Positions 9,475-18,095 of a stretch of 49,569 nucleotides of DNA are shown piece by piece; the first letter of the stretch is position 1; every line of letters starts with the position of its first letter. Made by a program: the position numbers and the translations under genes. The stretch comes from CALODL01 sp942492115. Its GTDB lineage: Bacteria; Planctomycetota; Phycisphaerae; UBA1845; CAIVHJ01. The notes beneath the pieces were generated by a model. That model was not told the DNA's origin, did no database searches, and worked only from the letters and a program-made list of their open reading frames with translations. The DNA lies in the NCBI GenBank assembly GCA_942492115.1, contig CALODL010000032.1, positions 1-49,569 on the forward strand. Direction: 5' to 3'.

Positions 9475-12400
9475 CGGTCAGGACGCAGGACTCGACCGAG
9501 TACTTCGGACAACTCGGGGGCGCCGAAGGGTTTGACCAGCCGATCACAGAAACCATATGCCGTCACATTGGCCATGATCGGGTCTTCGGCGTAGCCGCTG
9601 GCCGCGATGGCACGGACATCGGGATCGATTTCGCGCAGCAGTGCGGTGGCCTCGTCACCGCCCATGCCTCCACGTACGGTCAAATCGAGAATCACGGCCG
9701 CAAACGGAGCATCGGATTCGTAGGCCCGCCGGTACATCTCCACGGCTTCGCGACCATCCGCAGCGCTCTCCACTTCGAACCCGAGACTGATCAGTGTCGC
9801 TGACACGACCTGGCGTACGGCCGGGTGATCGTCCATCAGCAATAAGCGCGTCCCCCGGGCGACAGTCTCGACGGACTGCTCGGTTGCCGGCGTCGTGATG
9901 CTCGAGCGAGAAGCAGGCAGGATGATCTCGAACGTCGCTCCGGACCCCGATGGCGCGTCGACGGTCAGTAGTCCGTCGTGCCGCTCGGCGATCGAATAGG
10001 CCACGCTCAGTCCCAACCCGCTGTGCCCCGCACCGGTCGTGTAGAAGGGATCAAAAATCCGATCGATATCCGACGGCGGGATGCCGGGACCGTCATCAGC
10101 AACACGCACACTGACGTAACGCCCGGGACGAAGTAACGGCGGGCCGGTCTCCAGGTTCCTGCCGCTGATCCGCACCTCTCCCCCGTCCGGCATGGCCTGG
10201 CAGGCATTGAGCAGCAGATTATTGACGACCTGGGCAATCTGAGCCGGGTCTATGTCGACGGGCCACAGGTCATCAGGTAGATCAATCGAACAGCGAACGT
10301 CAGTCCAATCAAAAGACGCGACGCGGTGCCGAACCAACTCGTTCAACATCGTCGTTTGACGCAGGGGTGCTCCACCTCGGGCGAAGGTCAGCAGCCGTTG
10401 GGACAGGCTGCGGGCCCGCTCGGAAGCAGAGCGGGCATCATCCAATGGTCCCCGGACGTCCTGTGGGAGCGTCGTGGACCTGTCGATCATCGACAGGCTG
10501 CCGATCACGACCGTCAACAGGTTGTTGAAATCGTGCGCGACACCCCCCGCGAGAACCCCCAGCGAATTCAACCGTTCTGAGGTTGCCAGATCCTGATCGC
10601 GACGACGACGGGCGGTCACGTCGCGAAATGCAACGACGGCTCCCTGGACCGCATGACCCACGCGCAACGGGGCCGCGGAAAACTCGATGACAAGAGTGTG
10701 TCCCTGTTGATTGACGTACGCATCACAGGTGCCCATGACTGATGCCACAGCCCCTTGCAGAACATCGGATAGCCACTGGGCGCCGCCATCGACTTCGAAC
10801 GGAAGCAGGTCCAATAGAGAACGCCCTGAAGCGGCCGTGGCCGCGGTCCCGGTGAGGTGTTCGGCGGCCTCGTTCCACATGACGATGGCCCCCGCCTGGT
10901 CCGTCGAGGCCACCCCTTCATGGATACTCGCCAGAGTCACGCTCAGTCGTTCCTTCTCGGTGGTCGCGATCGCACGAGACTGCTGAAGATCAGCTGTCCG
11001 TTGGGTCACGAGCATCTCGAGCCGTGCCGCCTGGCGGCGCTTCGAAACCACCATGCCCACGGAGAAGACGAGGACACAGCCGGCCAGGACCACCGCGGCC
11101 ATGAACCACGATCCACGCCAAAACGGCTGCTTGATCACGATCCATGGCGAAGTGCTGACTGCGCTGCTCAGGCCTTCGACACTCAAGGCCTGCGCGTGCA
11201 GACGATAGGACCCTGGTGGGAGATATGGGAACTGCACAAGCCGCGCGGGCAGCGGAGCATATGCACCCCAGGCGTGTTCGAGCCCTTCGAGTTTCGTTCG
11301 AATGCGCACTGCACGCTCGTCAACGAACGACACGGCCCGGATATCGAACGTGAGTGCATTGTGGTCGTGCTCGATCTCGATGTTTTCCTGCATCGAAAAG
11401 TGCTGACCACCGGCATCGACACCAATGATATCCACAAGGGGCGGCGACGCCGGCTGGCTGTCCTGGCGTGGATCGAAGACCGACAGTCCGCGCTCGGTTC
11501 CGATCCACACGGTTCCGTCTCGGGCACACACCGCGGCAGCGCGATTGCATTCGGCGCCGATCAGACCGTCTTCCACGGAAAAGGCCCGCAATACCTCGCC
11601 ATCCCACACGCGCACACCACGGTCCGTACCACACCACAATCGTTCACGGGCATCCATCACGAGCGAATACGTCGGACGATCGATGGTGGGATCATCCGAA
11701 CCCACGGCAACGATGCCGTGATCACTCAATTTGAACAGACCGGCCCGCGTTCCGACCCATATCGTGCCCCGCGGGTCGACGCACACAGCATAGGTGTTGT
11801 TGGCGTCAGGATTGGACGAATGGGCGAAGTGTGTCACCTTCTGTTCCCGAACGTGAAACACACCCTCCGCCCCCGTCGTGACGTAGACGCCGCCGGACGG
11901 ATCGACGACCGCGCGGCGGACATAGACCGCAGGAATGCCGGTGAGACGACTGAAACGGTTCGTGTCCTCCTGTACGAAGAGCCCTGCCCCGGTACCAACC
12001 CACACGCGGCCCTCGTGGATTGCCACGGACGTCACGACATCCGGCAGGCCATTCCCGGGGCCAAACCATTCCACGTCACGGTGCAGATCGATCCGCGCAA
12101 GACCGCGCCAGTTCAACGCGACCCACAGCGCCCCTGAATCATCCTCCGCGATGTCCATAACGCGTCCATGTTCCGGATGGTCGGCCAGTCTCTGTGGCGC
12201 GGGCGGATCCGACATGTAGGTCAGACCAGTCGGGCCGCCCACGACCATCTGACCCGCGCGGCGCTGATACACGACGGACACCTCATCGGTCAGCAGACCG
12301 CTGCGCTGATCGTAGCTGGTGAAACGATGGTTGATCAGCTTGCTCAGTCCACGGTAACTGCCGATCCACACGACGCCCTCGCGGTCTTCGAACAGGCTGA

Positions 12401-13304
12401 GCGTACCGTCAGAGACCAGACCATTGTTCATGCCCAGCGTCCTGACCGGTTCACCCGGCAGCCACATATACAGGCGGGACGATTCGCCAAAATACAACCG
12501 GCCATTCAGCGTGCACAACGCGCTGAAGTCGAGTTGCACACCCGGCACGCGTACTTCAAACGGCTGAACGATTTCGAATTCCCCGTTTGAAATATGGCCG
12601 ATTCCATGACGCCCGATCAACCACAGTTTGCTGGCGACCGCGTCCTCGGCGGCACCCAGGAGCTCGTTGGATGCGACCTCGAGAATGACTTCAGGCGGTA
12701 TGGCGCGTCCATGCCAGCGTAGAACCTGTCGGCTGGTCACAATGAAGACGTCTTCCCGCAGACGAACAACAGCACGGATGGGTGACGAGATTGTGCTTTC
12801 GAAGTCAACCGCGTGCCAGGTCTTGCCCTCGAGGACGTAGAGTCGTCCGGCATCGGTTCGCGCCAGTAACGTTCCCGGAACATGTTGTGGCAGATGCTGG
12901 ACCGCCAACACGCGGACATCCCCTTCCCCTCCCGCCATGTCGGAGTATTTCTTCCACGTGCCGCCAACGAGCCGCCATGCACACAAGGGTGCGACGTGCG
13001 CAACCGCCCACAACGTCCCCTCGTGATCCAGCGTCAGCAAGGCCCCGCCCGCGGGAAGCCCGGCCTGACCTTGATAGACTTGCCACCGCGCGCCGTCGTA
13101 GGACACCACGCCCGCCCGCGTGCCAAACCACATGGTCCCATCGCGCGTCTGGACGATGGAGCGAACGGTATAGCTCGGCAGGCCTCGGGTTTCCGTGTAG
13201 GATCGAATGTGATAGTGCTGCCCGACAACAACCGCTGGACACCCCCCGATCACCGCGGCAACGGCCAGACGGGCCAGGCGGGTCATGGAGCGGTGCCCGG
13301 TCAT
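9471..13304 (-). CDS. Hybrid two-component sensor: periplasmic propeller, PAS, histidine kinase, receiver
   Basis: This 1,277-residue protein is a membrane hybrid kinase of the class often found in polysaccharide sensing in Bacteroidota and planctomycetes. A signal/anchor at residues ~8-28 is followed by two-component-type propeller repeats (V-R-S-I-x-Q-x-R-D-G-x-M-W-F-G-T pattern), a Y_Y_Y-like beta domain and a membrane helix near 735-757. A PAS-like domain follows (~790-900), then the dimerisation helix with H924 in A-H-D-F-N-N-L-L, the ATPase N box N-L-L-L-N-A-C-Q-A-M, G-P-G-I-P and G-L-G-L. The C-terminal receiver has phospho-acceptor D1207 (V-I-L-D-L-T-V). No DNA-binding output domain is attached, so phosphate must pass to a partner. 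The start overlaps the stop of the upstream paralogue by ATGA (13301-13304). The ligand is unknown; the neighbouring secreted protease and glycosidase make an extracellular polymer a fair guess. Confidence 0.92.
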   Translation of the reverse strand: MTGHRSMTRLARLAVAAVIGGCPAVVVGQHYHIRSYTETRGLPSYTVRSIVQTRDGTMWFGTRAGVVSYDGARWQVYQGQAGLPAGGALLTLDHEGTLWAVAHVAPLCAWRLVGGTWKKYSDMAGGEGDVRVLAVQHLPQHVPGTLLARTDAGRLYVLEGKTWHAVDFESTISSPIRAVVRLREDVFIVTSRQVLRWHGRAIPPEVILEVASNELLGAAEDAVASKLWLIGRHGIGHISNGEFEIVQPFEVRVPGVQLDFSALCTLNGRLYFGESSRLYMWLPGEPVRTLGMNNGLVSDGTLSLFEDREGVVWIGSYRGLSKLINHRFTSYDQRSGLLTDEVSVVYQRRAGQMVVGGPTGLTYMSDPPAPQRLADHPEHGRVMDIAEDDSGALWVALNWRGLARIDLHRDVEWFGPGNGLPDVVTSVAIHEGRVWVGTGAGLFVQEDTNRFSRLTGIPAVYVRRAVVDPSGGVYVTTGAEGVFHVREQKVTHFAHSSNPDANNTYAVCVDPRGTIWVGTRAGLFKLSDHGIVAVGSDDPTIDRPTYSLVMDARERLWCGTDRGVRVWDGEVLRAFSVEDGLIGAECNRAAAVCARDGTVWIGTERGLSVFDPRQDSQPASPPLVDIIGVDAGGQHFSMQENIEIEHDHNALTFDIRAVSFVDERAVRIRTKLEGLEHAWGAYAPLPARLVQFPYLPPGSYRLHAQALSVEGLSSAVSTSPWIVIKQPFWRGSWFMAAVVLAGCVLVFSVGMVVSKRRQAARLEMLVTQRTADLQQSRAIATTEKERLSVTLASIHEGVASTDQAGAIVMWNEAAEHLTGTAATAASGRSLLDLLPFEVDGGAQWLSDVLQGAVASVMGTCDAYVNQQGHTLVIEFSAAPLRVGHAVQGAVVAFRDVTARRRRDQDLATSERLNSLGVLAGGVAHDFNNLLTVVIGSLSMIDRSTTLPQDVRGPLDDARSASERARSLSQRLLTFARGGAPLRQTTMLNELVRHRVASFDWTDVRCSIDLPDDLWPVDIDPAQIAQVVNNLLLNACQAMPDGGEVRISGRNLETGPPLLRPGRYVSVRVADDGPGIPPSDIDRIFDPFYTTGAGHSGLGLSVAYSIAERHDGLLTVDAPSGSGATFEIILPASRSSITTPATEQSVETVARGTRLLLMDDHPAVRQVVSATLISLGFEVESAADGREAVEMYRRAYESDAPFAAVILDLTVRGGMGGDEATALLREIDPDVRAIAASGYAEDPIMANVTAYGFCDRLVKPFGAPELSEVLGRVLRPDR

Positions 13305-16300
13305 TCGTGATCCACTGTGAATGGGTCCTGATCGTTCCTCTCGTCGACTCCAACGGGTTCGCGCCCATCCATGACCCGGTCGACGACCTCGGCGAGTTCC
13401 AGCGGTCGAAACGGTTTGGCAATCTGGCCACAGAACCCGAAGGACACAGCATCGGCCATGACCATGTCTTCTGAATAGCCGCTCGCTGCGATGGCTCTCA
13501 CGTCGGGATCGATGGTGCGCAATTCACGTACGGCTTCGAGCCCGCCCATGCCCCCACGAATGGTCAGATCAAGAACCACGACGTCATAAGGCTCGGCGCG
13601 GCCGAGGGCATCACGGTATTGCGCAATGGCGTCATCTCCACACGTGGCCCCATCCACATCGTACCCCATACGAGAGAGTGACATGGCCACGACATCCCGC
13701 ACGGCGATGTCGTCATCCATCACCAGGATGCGGCCATGACAGCGGACTGTTGCCGGGGCACGCTGCGGAATCGGAGTTTCCGGCCCGCTTGTGCACGCCG
13801 GAAGGTAGAACCTGAACACCGACCCCACGCCGAGGACCGAGTCCACGACCAGGCGCCCCAGGTGTTTCTCGATGATCGAAAAGGCGATGGCCAACCCCAG
13901 GCCCGACCCTTGTTCCTTCGTCGAGTAGTACGGATCGAACACACGACCGAGTTGATCCGGAGCGATGCCGGTACCGTGATCTTCGATCTCGACCGCCACA
14001 TAACGTCCGGGCTCCAGAAACGCAGGTCCGTGTTCGAGATTACGCGCCCGCAGGTTTACGACACCACCTCCCGGCATCGCCTGACGGGCATTGATCAGCA
14101 GATTGTTGAGGACCTGGCTGATCTGGCTGCCGTCGATCTCGACGAACCATAGATCGTCGGGCAAGTCGAACTCGCAATGCAAATTGGACCCGCGCAACGA
14201 GAACTCGACATTCTCACGGATGACCTCCGCAATCGCCGCCGCTTTGCGGACGGGCGCGCCCCCCTTGGCGAAGGTCAGAAGTTGCCGGGTCAGCCCGCGC
14301 GCGCGTTCGGTGGCCAGCAATGCGTCGTTGACACACGATTGCGCCATGCGATCGAAATCCGCACGCTGCTCGATCGCCGAGAGGTTGCCCATCATCACGG
14401 TCAGAAGGTTGTTGAAATCGTGGGCAATGCCACCGGCAAGAATGCCCAGCGCCTCGAGACGCTCGGACCTGGCCTGCTCCTGCTCCATACGCTGACGTTT
14501 GGTCTCGGATTCATGCAGCTCCGCTGTACGCAACCGCACTTCTTCGCGCAGGCGTCGGGCATAGCGGCGACTCAGCACTGACGCGATCAGCGAGTAGAAC
14601 AGCGCGATCGCTGCCAGGGCAACCAGAACGACGAAACCCGGGTGGGTCCACAGCGGCGGCCGAATCGTGAACCATGGTGACGTGCACGGCGGACTCGTCT
14701 GCCCACCTACGGACATGGCTTGAAGGTGCAATCGGTACCGCCCCGGGGGCAGGTGCGTGTGCCGTATTTCGCGAGTCGGTGATGCTTCATAAGCGCCCCA
14801 GTCGTCCTCGATGCCTTCCAGCCACGTGCGTACGCGTACCCGACGTTCGTCACCGAAAGTCACCACGCGAAAGCCAAACGAAACCGAGTTCTCATCGTGA
14901 TTCAGGCTCAGTTCATCCGACCACATCCGCCTTCGGCCAGCAGCCTCGAGGTCGACCAGTTGGATCTCGGGATTGCAGGAATAGAGATTGTCGTATTCCG
15001 GGCGATAAACCGTCACACCGCGATCCGTTCCGATCCACAGGTGGCCGCGGTCGTCGAACAGGCCGGTGGCCCGGTTCGTCTCGGTGCCGATCAAGCCGTC
15101 CGAAGTGCCGAAGTGCACCATGGTCTTGCCGTCCCAGCGAAAAACACCGTAATCCGTACCGATCCACAACCGCTCGAGGTCATCCTCGGAAATGAAATAC
15201 ACCGGCCGTTCTATATCCTGCATGCCTGCCGCCTTGATCAGGCGATCCTCTACCACTTCGTACAGCCCCACCACCGTTCCGACGTACACGCGTCCGGCAC
15301 GCGTCTCACAAATCGCGAAGACATTGTTCGCCGGCGCGCTGTCCGCGCGCCATTGATGTGTTACGTCTGCGTCGAACCGGAACAGCCCTTGACTGCATGT
15401 TGCCGCATACACGTGGCCACGCGGCCCAAGGTACAGCCTGCGCGCTCCGGCGATCGGAACACGGTCGTCCTCGGACCGTTTCATGGAGACGAACCCGGTC
15501 GGCGTCTGCTTCCAGATGCTGTGGTTCGTGCTGACCCACAGCGTATCCAGCTGATCGAACAACACAGCGCTGACCTGAACATCCTCGAAAGCGGGATCCG
15601 CATGCCACTGTACCTCGCCCGCTGCGCCGATAGTCGCCAGGCCCGAGGAATGCACCGCTGCAAGGATTCGACCGTCCTCCGCCTCAGCGAGATCCAGGAC
15701 CCGACCAAGCTGGTGGTGGTCGGCAAGGTGAATCCTCGTGGCCCACTGCGCTCCCAACAGCGTCAGGCCGCCGGTACTGCCCAGGACCATTTCGCCGCTG
15801 CGGCGCTGGAGTACCGCAGTGACCTCATCAGCGTACAGTCCGTGTCGGGCGTCGTAGCTGATGAACCGCCAGTCAACGATCTTGCTCAACCCGCGGTCGC
15901 TCGCAACCCACACATGCCCTTCACGATCCCGATGGATCGACGTGGCGCTGGCCGCGGCCACGCCGGAGGGCAGTCCAAGGTCCTGCAGTCCCCTGGGAAA
16001 GCTGAATCGATAGAGGCACGACGGATTCCCGAACAGCACGCCACCGACCCCATCCGCAACGACGTGAAACGGGCCCGTCTCCGGAGTACATGCCATATCC
16101 TGGTCGCTGATGACCAGATCGGCCGCCTCGCCGTCAGACAACGCAATCCACCCGGGTCCAACGATCCAGAGGCCGTCACCGTTTTCGCGCGGTCCGACGC
16201 CCCACACCGGCCCGGGTGGCGACATGGACGATGTGGAAATTGGTGTCTCAATGGAATGCGGGTCGACTTCAATGAGTCCTCGATTGGTCGACATCAGCAC

Positions 16301-16888
16301 GCCATACGGCGTGGTATCCAGATCACTGGGTTTGAGCACGGACGAGGCTGGCAGGACCGTGCACCATGCTTCGCCGTTGAACATGAGGAGCTCACCTGAA
16401 TTCGTCGCGACGAGAAGTTCGTCGTTGTCAGGCAGCAAGACGGCACCGGTGATCAGATCACCTGGCTGCCGGCCGCGCGCCGACGCGACGGCAATCCAAC
16501 GCTGCCCATCAAAGTAGGATGCCCGGACGGGCGTGGTCGTAGAGATCGCCCACAGCGTTCCGCGGCCGTCGACACACAGCATGCCATGGTCGGCCTGCGG
16601 CAACCCATCCTTGATCAGGTAGTTGTGAAAACGAAAACCATCATAGGACGTGATGCCCGCCCGGGTCGCGAACCACATCAGGCCGTCCGGCGCTTGCGCG
16701 ATCCCTTTGACCGTGGTGCTCCCCAGACCATCCGCCTCGGAATAGGTATGGACGTGCAGACGCTGCCCCTGGACCGTGGATGCGCCCAGACCGGTCAGAA
16801 CCAGGCATGACCAGACACACCGGCGCGCGATGATTGAGTTTCGCCCCAACGTGCTCGGCAGCCGACGAAATGACAGCAGGCCATTCAA
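13301..16888 (-). CDS. Hybrid two-component sensor, paralogue without PAS domain
   Basis: This protein of about 1,195 residues has the same plan as the downstream gene: propeller repeats (G-I-A-Q-A-P-D-G-L-M-W-F-A-T), Y_Y_Y-like domain, one membrane helix near 750-771, kinase with H823 (I-A-H-D-F-N-N-L-L), ATPase boxes N-L-L-I-N-A-R-Q-A-M and G-L-G-L-A-I, and a receiver with D1107. It lacks the PAS insert. The start is odd: the frame is open only to a TAA just upstream and contains no ATG there. TTG at 16888 is the first usable start but its GAAGG motif is only 1-2 bases away. A second TTG lies about 17 codons further in, closer to the hydrophobic leader (around C-V-W-S-C-L-V-L-T-G-L-G). A 5' frameshift cannot be excluded. 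It is the first gene of a two-gene leftward operon. Confidence 0.9.
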   Translation of the reverse strand: MNGLLSFRRLPSTLGRNSIIARRCVWSCLVLTGLGASTVQGQRLHVHTYSEADGLGSTTVKGIAQAPDGLMWFATRAGITSYDGFRFHNYLIKDGLPQADHGMLCVDGRGTLWAISTTTPVRASYFDGQRWIAVASARGRQPGDLITGAVLLPDNDELLVATNSGELLMFNGEAWCTVLPASSVLKPSDLDTTPYGVLMSTNRGLIEVDPHSIETPISTSSMSPPGPVWGVGPRENGDGLWIVGPGWIALSDGEAADLVISDQDMACTPETGPFHVVADGVGGVLFGNPSCLYRFSFPRGLQDLGLPSGVAAASATSIHRDREGHVWVASDRGLSKIVDWRFISYDARHGLYADEVTAVLQRRSGEMVLGSTGGLTLLGAQWATRIHLADHHQLGRVLDLAEAEDGRILAAVHSSGLATIGAAGEVQWHADPAFEDVQVSAVLFDQLDTLWVSTNHSIWKQTPTGFVSMKRSEDDRVPIAGARRLYLGPRGHVYAATCSQGLFRFDADVTHQWRADSAPANNVFAICETRAGRVYVGTVVGLYEVVEDRLIKAAGMQDIERPVYFISEDDLERLWIGTDYGVFRWDGKTMVHFGTSDGLIGTETNRATGLFDDRGHLWIGTDRGVTVYRPEYDNLYSCNPEIQLVDLEAAGRRRMWSDELSLNHDENSVSFGFRVVTFGDERRVRVRTWLEGIEDDWGAYEASPTREIRHTHLPPGRYRLHLQAMSVGGQTSPPCTSPWFTIRPPLWTHPGFVVLVALAAIALFYSLIASVLSRRYARRLREEVRLRTAELHESETKRQRMEQEQARSERLEALGILAGGIAHDFNNLLTVMMGNLSAIEQRADFDRMAQSCVNDALLATERARGLTRQLLTFAKGGAPVRKAAAIAEVIRENVEFSLRGSNLHCEFDLPDDLWFVEIDGSQISQVLNNLLINARQAMPGGGVVNLRARNLEHGPAFLEPGRYVAVEIEDHGTGIAPDQLGRVFDPYYSTKEQGSGLGLAIAFSIIEKHLGRLVVDSVLGVGSVFRFYLPACTSGPETPIPQRAPATVRCHGRILVMDDDIAVRDVVAMSLSRMGYDVDGATCGDDAIAQYRDALGRAEPYDVVVLDLTIRGGMGGLEAVRELRTIDPDVRAIAASGYSEDMVMADAVSFGFCGQIAKPFRPLELAEVVDRVMDGREPVGVDERNDQDPFTVDHE

Positions 16889-17133
16889 GCCTTCATCTTA
16901 CTGGGAGTGGATGTAGACGAAAACTCTGTGATGGACGCAAGCAGCCCACGCATGGACTAGGCTGTGCCTGAAGACTCCGCCAGCGACGATCGGCTGCGAC
17001 GCTTGCTTCCTCTGCGTTCTCAGCCCGAAATGGTCCTCAGCGTATGATACGCCTGCGGCCATTTCGGCCCTGCGGCCGCAAACGCCTCGCCCGATCTTGC
17101 CAGGCCGTCGTGTGCAGACAGAGCCTGAACAAA

Positions 17134-17168
17134 CACCAGGGGCTGCCCGATGCGGACAGCCCCTGGTG
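17134..17168 (-). terminator. Rho-independent terminator of the small exported-protein gene
   Basis: A perfect 12-bp inverted repeat (CACCAGGGGCTG / CAGCCCCTGGTG) with an 11-nt loop is followed on the minus strand by TTTGTT. It lies 58 bp past the stop at 17227. Confidence 0.8.
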
Positions 17169-17226
17169 CGGTGTCAATATACAGTGGCTGCCCGCCGCAG
17201 CAGCTCATGTGCAATCCCGGAAGCGA

Positions 17227-17469
17227 CTAGAACAGGTCGCCCAGGATGTCCTCCCGGGGCCCAAACCGCCCGCAGGAGTTTTCTTCGTAGCCCAACTGGT
17301 CGAAGAACCCCAGGTCGTCGAACTGATCCTCGGAAATGGTTCCGGTCCCGGCACACTCGTCCAGAGCCGAGATCAGCGTACCAGTCAGGGCCGTGCACCC
17401 GTCCTGAAACAGCATCCCGCCCATGCTCGAGGCGACCATGAGACTCCAAATGGATTTCCGCGCTTTCAT
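17227..17469 (-). CDS. Small exported protein, unknown function
   Basis: This 80-residue product starts at an ATG with AAAGGA about 9-10 bp upstream. The N-terminus has two basic residues and a hydrophobic run (W-S-L-M-V-A-S-S-M-G-G-M-L-F), then a cysteine at C25 that is not in a standard lipobox (Q-D-G-C). The mature part is acidic with two more cysteines (D-E-C-A-G and N-S-C-G) and phenylalanine/leucine repeats (D-D-L-G-F-F-D-Q-L-G). I do not recognise a family. A good Shine-Dalgarno, a signal-like start and a perfect terminator support a real, expressed gene. It is transcribed divergently from the giant cysteine-rich protein 626 bp away, but no functional link is visible. Confidence 0.75.
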   Translation of the reverse strand: MKARKSIWSLMVASSMGGMLFQDGCTALTGTLISALDECAGTGTISEDQFDDLGFFDQLGYEENSCGRFGPREDILGDLF

Positions 17470-18095
17470 AATCTTGGTTCCTTTCAAGTGACCCCCGTCA
17501 CTGGCGTGATGCTCCCTGCATTGTAACGGCCGGGTTGCGCCGCTGCACAAGTCATATCGGCTCGGCGTGACCACCACATGACCTTGGGCCCACACGAGCC
17601 CTGCCAGCCAAGACGTTACGACAACCACCCTCCGGGGCCCACCCGAGATGCAGCCCATCGTCACTGGCTGCGGCCCGGGATGCACACGAAGGGATTGACC
17701 GCGAGTCCCAGTTGCTGATTCGGTCGGCCCATGGAACTGCGAGCCGACTTCCGTTTTGCGGACTCCGTGCCCGATCGATGTGCCCACCCGCGCGCCCCCC
17801 GGCAACCCGCGAGAACGGGTTCCATAAGTTGTTTCTTCGCGGCAGGATACGCGCCTCATAAAGCCTGACTTGTTTTTTATGAGTCTTGCGCCCCAACCCA
17901 TTGTGACAAAGCGAATGACCGAGTAGGATAACTGCCCCGCGACGGTCCGAGGGAGAGATTGTTTACCGGTCTGTTTTGACAATAGGGGTTGTTTCGGAAC
18001 ACCGCCGATAAACTGTGAAGTTCGCGCACGGCCCCTGCTCGCCGTTGTCCAGATCGTTACTGCGCAGCACCAGAACAATAGGGAGTTTGTTGATC
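17470..18095. other. Divergent intergenic region
   Basis: This 626-bp region separates two divergent exported-protein genes. Several short open frames cross it, but none has a ribosome site or protein-like composition. It holds a possible rightward promoter (17901-17929) and a small hairpin, CTCATAAA at 17855-17862 with TTTATGAG at 17876-17883, of unknown role. Confidence 0.5.
17901..17929 (+). promoter_or_regulatory. Possible promoter of the cysteine-rich repeat gene
   Basis: TTGTGA at 17901 and TAGGAT at 17924 are spaced by 17 bp, each matching the consensus at 4 of 6 positions. This would give a leader of roughly 160 nt. Confidence 0.3.

Noticed and set aside
10857..16399. Long plus-strand open frames (426 and 500 residues) across the sensor kinase genes
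   Set aside because: The minus-strand kinases have complete domain sets and correct motifs; the plus-strand frames show no domains, starts or signal peptides and reflect GC-rich third positions.
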